Source: FEB-7 sp963698265 (GTDB lineage: Bacteria; Pseudomonadota; Gammaproteobacteria; Burkholderiales; Usitatibacteraceae). From it: a stretch of DNA of 64,000 nt. The number at the start of each line of letters is the position of its first letter. The first letter of the stretch is position 1. The stretch is taken from the NCBI GenBank assembly GCA_963698265.1, contig CAVOQC010000002.1:186001-250000 (forward strand), read 5' to 3'. The notes under the pieces are model-generated. The model searched no databases. It was given only the letters and a program-made list of their open reading frames with translations, and had not been told where the DNA came from. Below, piece after piece: positions 60,182 through 64,000 of the stretch. Position numbers and translations under genes: made by a program.

Positions 60182-62509
60182 ATGGCACTCGAAAGACTCA
60201 TCCAGAAGGTCTCCGATTTCGTCTTCGGCAACCGCAAGATCCTGCTCATCGTGTTTTCCGTGATGACGCTCATCTTCGCGGCGTCGGCGACGCAACTCGT
60301 GGTGGACGCGGGCTTCAACAAGATGGTGCCGCTGAAGCACCCCTACATGCAGGTCTACCGGGACTACGAGAAGGTCTTCGGGGGTGCGAACCGCGTTGCG
60401 GTGGCCATCGTCCAGAAGGACGGGGACATCTACAACCGGGAGTACATGTCGAAGCTGAAGAACCTCACCGACGACATGTTCCTGCTGAATGGCGTCGACC
60501 GGCCTTCGGTGAAGTCCCTCTTCACCCCGAACACGCGCTTCATCGAGGTGATCGAGGAGGGCTTCTCCGGGGGCAACGTCATACCCGCCACCTTCCAGGG
60601 AACGGACGCGGACTTGAAGCAGGTCCGAGCGAACGTGCAGAAGTCGAGCGAGATCGGCCGGACCGTGGCCACGGACTTCACCGGGGCGCTCGTGACGGCA
60701 CGGTTGCTGGAGATCGACCCGCAGACCAACCAGCGGCTCAAGTACTTCGACGTTTCCGCCAAGCTGGAAGCCTTGCGGGCGAAGTACGAGGGACCCCAGC
60801 ATTCGGTGCACATCATCGGGTTCGCCAAGGCCGTCGGCGACATCCGCGACGGCGCCCGCGGCGTGCTCCAGTTCTTCGGCGTGGCCTTCGTGATCACCGC
60901 CGCACTGATGCTCTGGTTCGTGAAGGACCTGAAGCTCACCGGCGTGGCGCTCGTCGTGGCGATGATGCCGGTGCTCTGGCTGCTGGGCACGCTTCCCATC
61001 CTCGGCTACGGCATCGACCCGCTGTCCATCCTGGTGCCGTTCCTCATCTTTTCCATCGGCGTGTCGCACGCGGTGCAGATGGTGAAGACCTGGGAGCGCG
61101 AGGTCGTCGCCGGGACAGACAGCCTCACCGCAGCGAAGCGCTCGTTCGCGAGGCTTTTCATCCCGGGCACGTTCGCGCTCCTCACCAACGTCCTCGGGTT
61201 CGCGGTGATCATGCTCATTCCCATCGACATCGTGCGGGAGCTGGGCATCACGGCCTCCCTCGGCGTCGCCTGGATGATCGTCACCAACAAGATGCTGCTG
61301 CCGATCCTGCTTTCGCACCTGAGCATCGGGAAGGGCGCGGCGACGAAGCAGGCCTTCCAGGAGACCCGGGTGGAGCGGATCTGGGCGGCCGCCTCGAACT
61401 GCGTGCAGCGCCGGAAGGCGTCCGTGATCGTCGCCGCCTCCGCCGTCGTCCTCGCCATCGGGATCTTCGGCGCCCAGGGCCTCAAGGTGGGCGACTACGG
61501 CATCGGCGTGCCGGAGCTGCGGCCCGATTCGCGCTACAACGTCGACAACGCGATGATCGTCGACAAGTTCGCGATGGGGACCAATACGCTCGGCGTCGTT
61601 GCCCAGACGAAGGGCGTGCAGGGGGCGTGCACGCAGTACGACATCATGAGCACCATCGAGCGATTCGACTGGTTCATGCAGAACGCTCGCGGGACGCAGT
61701 CCGTGATCTCGCTGCCCGGGCTCGCGAAGTCGGTGAACGCGGGATTCAACGAGGGCAACCTCAAGTGGCGCCAGCTTCCGCGCGATCCCCAGGTCATGGC
61801 GCAGAGCGTCACGCCCATCGACACGGCCACGGGGCTCCTCGACCCCGATTGCAGCACGATGCAGGTGATGATTTTCACCACGGACCAGCAGGGCGAGACC
61901 ATCGCCTCGCTGGTGTCGAACGTGAAGAGTTTCGCGCAGGCGAACAACTCCGACAAGCTCGAGTTCAAGCTCGCGACGGGGAACGTGGGCGTCATGGCGG
62001 CCACGAACGAGGCGGTGGACGCCGCGCGCTGGGAGATGAACTTCGCGATATTCGGCGCGCTCCTCGTGATGTGCATGATCACGTTCCGCAGCCTGCGCGC
62101 GACACTCTGCATCCTGATCCCGCTCGCGATCGTCTCCGTGCTGTGCGAGGCGCTCATGCCCCAGCTCGGCATCGGCCTCAAGGTCTCCACCCTCCCGGTG
62201 ATCGCGCTCGGCGTGGGCGTGGGCGTGGACTACGGCATCTATCTCTACGACCGCATCGAGGCACATCTCGAGGAGGGAAAGCCGCTCGCGACCGCGTTCT
62301 TCGAGGCGCTCAAGGAGCGCGGCACGGCCATGGTCTTCACGGCGGTGACGATGACCATCGGCGTGGGCACCTGGGCGCTGTCCGCGCTCAAGTTCCAGGC
62401 GGACATGGGCGTGCTCCTGGCGTTCATGTTCTTCCTGAACATGCTGGGCGCGATCTTCCTGCTGCCCGCGCTGGCGGCGTTCCTGCTGAAGCCGCACAAG
62501 GCGGCGTGA
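60182..62509 (+). CDS. MMPL/RND family inner-membrane transporter
   Basis: The 775-residue protein has the MMPL layout: one N-terminal membrane helix, a periplasmic loop, a bundle of helices (about 230-400) with SIGVSHAVQMVKTW, a second periplasmic loop and a second bundle near the C-terminus (LPVIALGVGVGVDYGIYLYD). The acidic residue in GVGVDYG fits a proton-relay position. MMPL proteins move lipids and hydrophobic molecules with the proton gradient. It is coupled to the DUF423 gene by GTGA. It is the energised part of the predicted envelope transport system. Confidence 0.9.
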   Translation: MALERLIQKVSDFVFGNRKILLIVFSVMTLIFAASATQLVVDAGFNKMVPLKHPYMQVYRDYEKVFGGANRVAVAIVQKDGDIYNREYMSKLKNLTDDMFLLNGVDRPSVKSLFTPNTRFIEVIEEGFSGGNVIPATFQGTDADLKQVRANVQKSSEIGRTVATDFTGALVTARLLEIDPQTNQRLKYFDVSAKLEALRAKYEGPQHSVHIIGFAKAVGDIRDGARGVLQFFGVAFVITAALMLWFVKDLKLTGVALVVAMMPVLWLLGTLPILGYGIDPLSILVPFLIFSIGVSHAVQMVKTWEREVVAGTDSLTAAKRSFARLFIPGTFALLTNVLGFAVIMLIPIDIVRELGITASLGVAWMIVTNKMLLPILLSHLSIGKGAATKQAFQETRVERIWAAASNCVQRRKASVIVAASAVVLAIGIFGAQGLKVGDYGIGVPELRPDSRYNVDNAMIVDKFAMGTNTLGVVAQTKGVQGACTQYDIMSTIERFDWFMQNARGTQSVISLPGLAKSVNAGFNEGNLKWRQLPRDPQVMAQSVTPIDTATGLLDPDCSTMQVMIFTTDQQGETIASLVSNVKSFAQANNSDKLEFKLATGNVGVMAATNEAVDAARWEMNFAIFGALLVMCMITFRSLRATLCILIPLAIVSVLCEALMPQLGIGLKVSTLPVIALGVGVGVDYGIYLYDRIEAHLEEGKPLATAFFEALKERGTAMVFTAVTMTIGVGTWALSALKFQADMGVLLAFMFFLNMLGAIFLLPALAAFLLKPHKAA

Positions 62510-62901
62510 GCGCCGCGCCGGGAGGCTCCGCGCGGGGCTTCGTCGCGGCAGGGGCCCTCGTGCTCGCCGCGGGAGTGGCCCTCGGCGCCGTCGCCTCCCA
62601 TGCCGCAGGCCGGGCGCCGCACCCGGATGCCGCTCGGCTCCTGCAGACCGCCGTGGGCTACCAGCTCGTGCACGGGGTCGGGCTGGTCCTCGTCGGCGTG
62701 CTCGCCCGCTTCGCTTCGACGCGGTGGCTGGTTCTCGCGGGAGCGGCCTTCCTCCTGGGCATCGCATTCTTCTGCGGGTCGCTCTGCTGGCTCGCCTTCA
62801 CCGGGCGATCCGCGGGCCCCGTCGCTCCCCTCGGCGGAATGCTGTTCATCGCGGGGTGGGTGCTGGTGGCGGTCCACGCCCTGGCCGGCGAGCGACGCTA
62901 G
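62506..62901 (+). CDS. DUF423 family membrane protein
   Basis: The 131-residue protein has four hydrophobic segments and the DUF423 motifs ALGAVASHAAGR, LLQTAVGYQLVHGVGLVLVG and APLGGMLFIAGWVLV. It is a YgdD-like small membrane protein of unknown function. The GTG start overlaps the MMPL stop. Its TAG stop overlaps the convergent MOSC stop in a single CTAG. Confidence 0.9.
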   Translation: MSAAPGGSARGFVAAGALVLAAGVALGAVASHAAGRAPHPDAARLLQTAVGYQLVHGVGLVLVGVLARFASTRWLVLAGAAFLLGIAFFCGSLCWLAFTGRSAGPVAPLGGMLFIAGWVLVAVHALAGERR

Positions 62902-63698
62902 CCCGGCGTGACCGCGTCGCCCACGCGTACCGGCCCGGTGCGCACCGCATCCGCATTCATGCCGAAGCAGACGCCGAACTGCGGGCTGTCCCGATAGCCC
63001 GTGAGCGTGGCGAGCGGCTCGGGGCCGGTCACCTCCCCGGTGGACTGGTCCGTCGTGGTGACGATGCAGCGGCCGCAGGGCTTCGCCATGCGAAGCACCG
63101 CGGCTCCCGCCCTGAACTCCTCCCAGCCGTCCTCCGCATAGGGTCCGGCGCCGCGCACGACGATGTTGGGCCGGAACCGGTCCATGGGCACCGGGCGCGC
63201 CAGGCGGGTATTGAGATCGGCGAGGGAGGCCTCGGAGATCACCAGGAACGCATACCCGTCGGCAAACCCGACCAGCCGGCCGGGGCCGCCGCGGTGGGGT
63301 TTCGAAACCCTGCGCGTCGACTCCGGCATGTACACCAGGCGGCACGGTTGCCCGAGGACCGACGAAAGCCACCGATCGGCCTCCCGGGAGGGCGCAATCG
63401 CCGGGCAGGCGCTGTCCCAGATCTGCGCGTGCACCGGCTCGCCTCCCGCGGGCTCCAGGGGCAGGGAAAGCTCGTCGTGGTCCGGCGCGGCCAGCCGCAG
63501 TTCGCCGCCGGCGATCTCGGTCCAGATCGTGGCCATGCGCGGATGCTCGCGCTGCGAGAGGAAGCCGCCCGAAGGGTCGACGACCATGAAGCGCCGGTCG
63601 TGGGCGAGGCCGCGCTCGGTGACGCGGGTCGACTCGACCCCGATGCCCTTGAGCCCCTTCACGGGAAAGACGTTCAGCTGCGAGATGACGATGGCCAT
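62898..63698 (-). CDS. MOSC domain protein (molybdenum cofactor-linked reductase, YcbX-like)
   Basis: The 266-residue protein has the MOSC N-terminal beta-barrel (QLNVFPVKGLKGIGVES) and a MOSC domain with the cysteine in MAKPCGRCIVTTTDQSTGE, which in YcbX/mARC proteins binds molybdenum cofactor. Such enzymes reduce N-hydroxylated compounds. There is no C-terminal ferredoxin domain, unlike E. coli YcbX, so a separate electron donor is needed. Confidence 0.88.
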   Translation of the reverse strand: MAIVISQLNVFPVKGLKGIGVESTRVTERGLAHDRRFMVVDPSGGFLSQREHPRMATIWTEIAGGELRLAAPDHDELSLPLEPAGGEPVHAQIWDSACPAIAPSREADRWLSSVLGQPCRLVYMPESTRRVSKPHRGGPGRLVGFADGYAFLVISEASLADLNTRLARPVPMDRFRPNIVVRGAGPYAEDGWEEFRAGAAVLRMAKPCGRCIVTTTDQSTGEVTGPEPLATLTGYRDSPQFGVCFGMNADAVRTGPVRVGDAVTPG

Positions 63699-63791
63699 GG
63701 GTGCGCGGGATTGAATTCAGGAGGGATCGAGGGTACCTTACCCGTCCCGGCCGGGGGTCCCGGCAGCCTTCCATTCCTGAAAGGGGCCGCC

Positions 63792-64000
63792 ATGGCTCTG
63801 TGGGACAAGGTCCTGGGCGAATTCATCGACATCGTCGAGTGGCTCGACGACTCGAACAACACGCTCGCCTATCGCTTCGAGCGCTACCAGAACGAGATCA
63901 AGTACAACGCCAAACTCGTGGTGCGCGAGGGCCAGGTGGCCGTCTTCGTGAACGAAGGCCAGCTCGCCGACGTGTTCCGGCCCGGCACCTACACGCTCAC
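63792..64000 (+). CDS. SPFH domain protein, N-terminal fragment
   Basis: The first 69 codons of a gene run off the right edge. MALWDKVLGEFIDIVEWLDD and LVVREGQVAVFVNEGQLADV match the 'SPFH domain/virion core protein' family, cytoplasmic relatives of stomatin often with a C-terminal zinc ribbon. The ATG is preceded by AAAGGGG. The rest of the protein is outside the window. Confidence 0.85.
   Translation, partial: MALWDKVLGEFIDIVEWLDDSNNTLAYRFERYQNEIKYNAKLVVREGQVAVFVNEGQLADVFRPGTYTL

Overview
The window is a contiguous piece of a GC-rich betaproteobacterial chromosome. The evidence is gene order and protein type: rpsU-yqeY-dnaG-rpoD, rhodanese-grxC-secB-gpsA, a bioBFHCD cluster, a FadE of 822 residues, a FadB with the dehydrogenase domain first, and a PsrA-like TetR regulator. 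Coding density is high and most neighbouring genes overlap by ATGA, GTGA or similar. I see no insertion sequence, phage gene, CRISPR array, rRNA or replication origin. There is one tRNA. The exact genus cannot be read from the sequence.

Layout. 1-2666: end of argJ, a methyltransferase, a DUF815 ATPase and a Nudix/ThiE-like fusion, all rightward. 2766-7219: leftward biotin operon bioB-F-H-C-D (no bioA). 7289-8481: comF and trmL. 8482-13375: an unusual five-gene exported cluster behind two cAMP-CRP-type palindromes: a frameshifted pilin-like subunit, a second subunit-like protein, a small secreted protein, a PapD-like chaperone and an outer-membrane barrel with an SdrD-like C-terminal domain. 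13399-17099: leftward housekeeping genes gpsA, SH3 protein, secB, grxC, rhodanese and the azlCD exporter. 17129-22558: gpmA, envC-like, ctpA-like protease, moeB/thiF-like and two DUF4124 proteins. 22555-28244: tsaD (leftward), then the macromolecular synthesis genes rpsU-yqeY-dnaG-rpoD, followed by a terminator and tRNA-Ile2(CAU).

28408-34000: a perfect FNR-type box, a decaheme cytochrome (MtrA/MtoA/DmsE type) and its MtrB/PioB-type outer-membrane barrel, ending in a strong terminator. A membrane Ser/Thr kinase with a periplasmic sensor region follows. 33981-39078: a secreted alpha/beta hydrolase with a DUF5648-type tail, a CoA-binding protein, NfeD plus SPFH proteins, and O-acetylhomoserine sulfhydrylase. 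39122-53104: a fatty-acid oxidation region with the PsrA-like regulator, fadE, two thiolases, two bifunctional hydratase/dehydrogenases, acyl-CoA synthetase and thioesterases. The same palindrome TCAAACG-NN-CGTTTGA lies at the regulator's own promoter and at the thioesterase-fadBA promoter.

53205-62509: a secreted Ntn-type acylase followed by a DUF1302 barrel, DUF1329 (LolA-like) protein, YCF48-like propeller and MMPL transporter. This looks like an uncharacterised envelope lipid or hydrophobic-substrate transport system, placed next to beta-oxidation. 62506-64000: DUF423, MOSC protein and the start of an SPFH protein.

The three regions that best repay attention are the CRP-linked chaperone/barrel cluster (8482-13375), the FNR-linked porin-cytochrome pair (28465-31751) and the acylase/DUF1302/DUF1329/YCF48/MMPL block (53205-62509).
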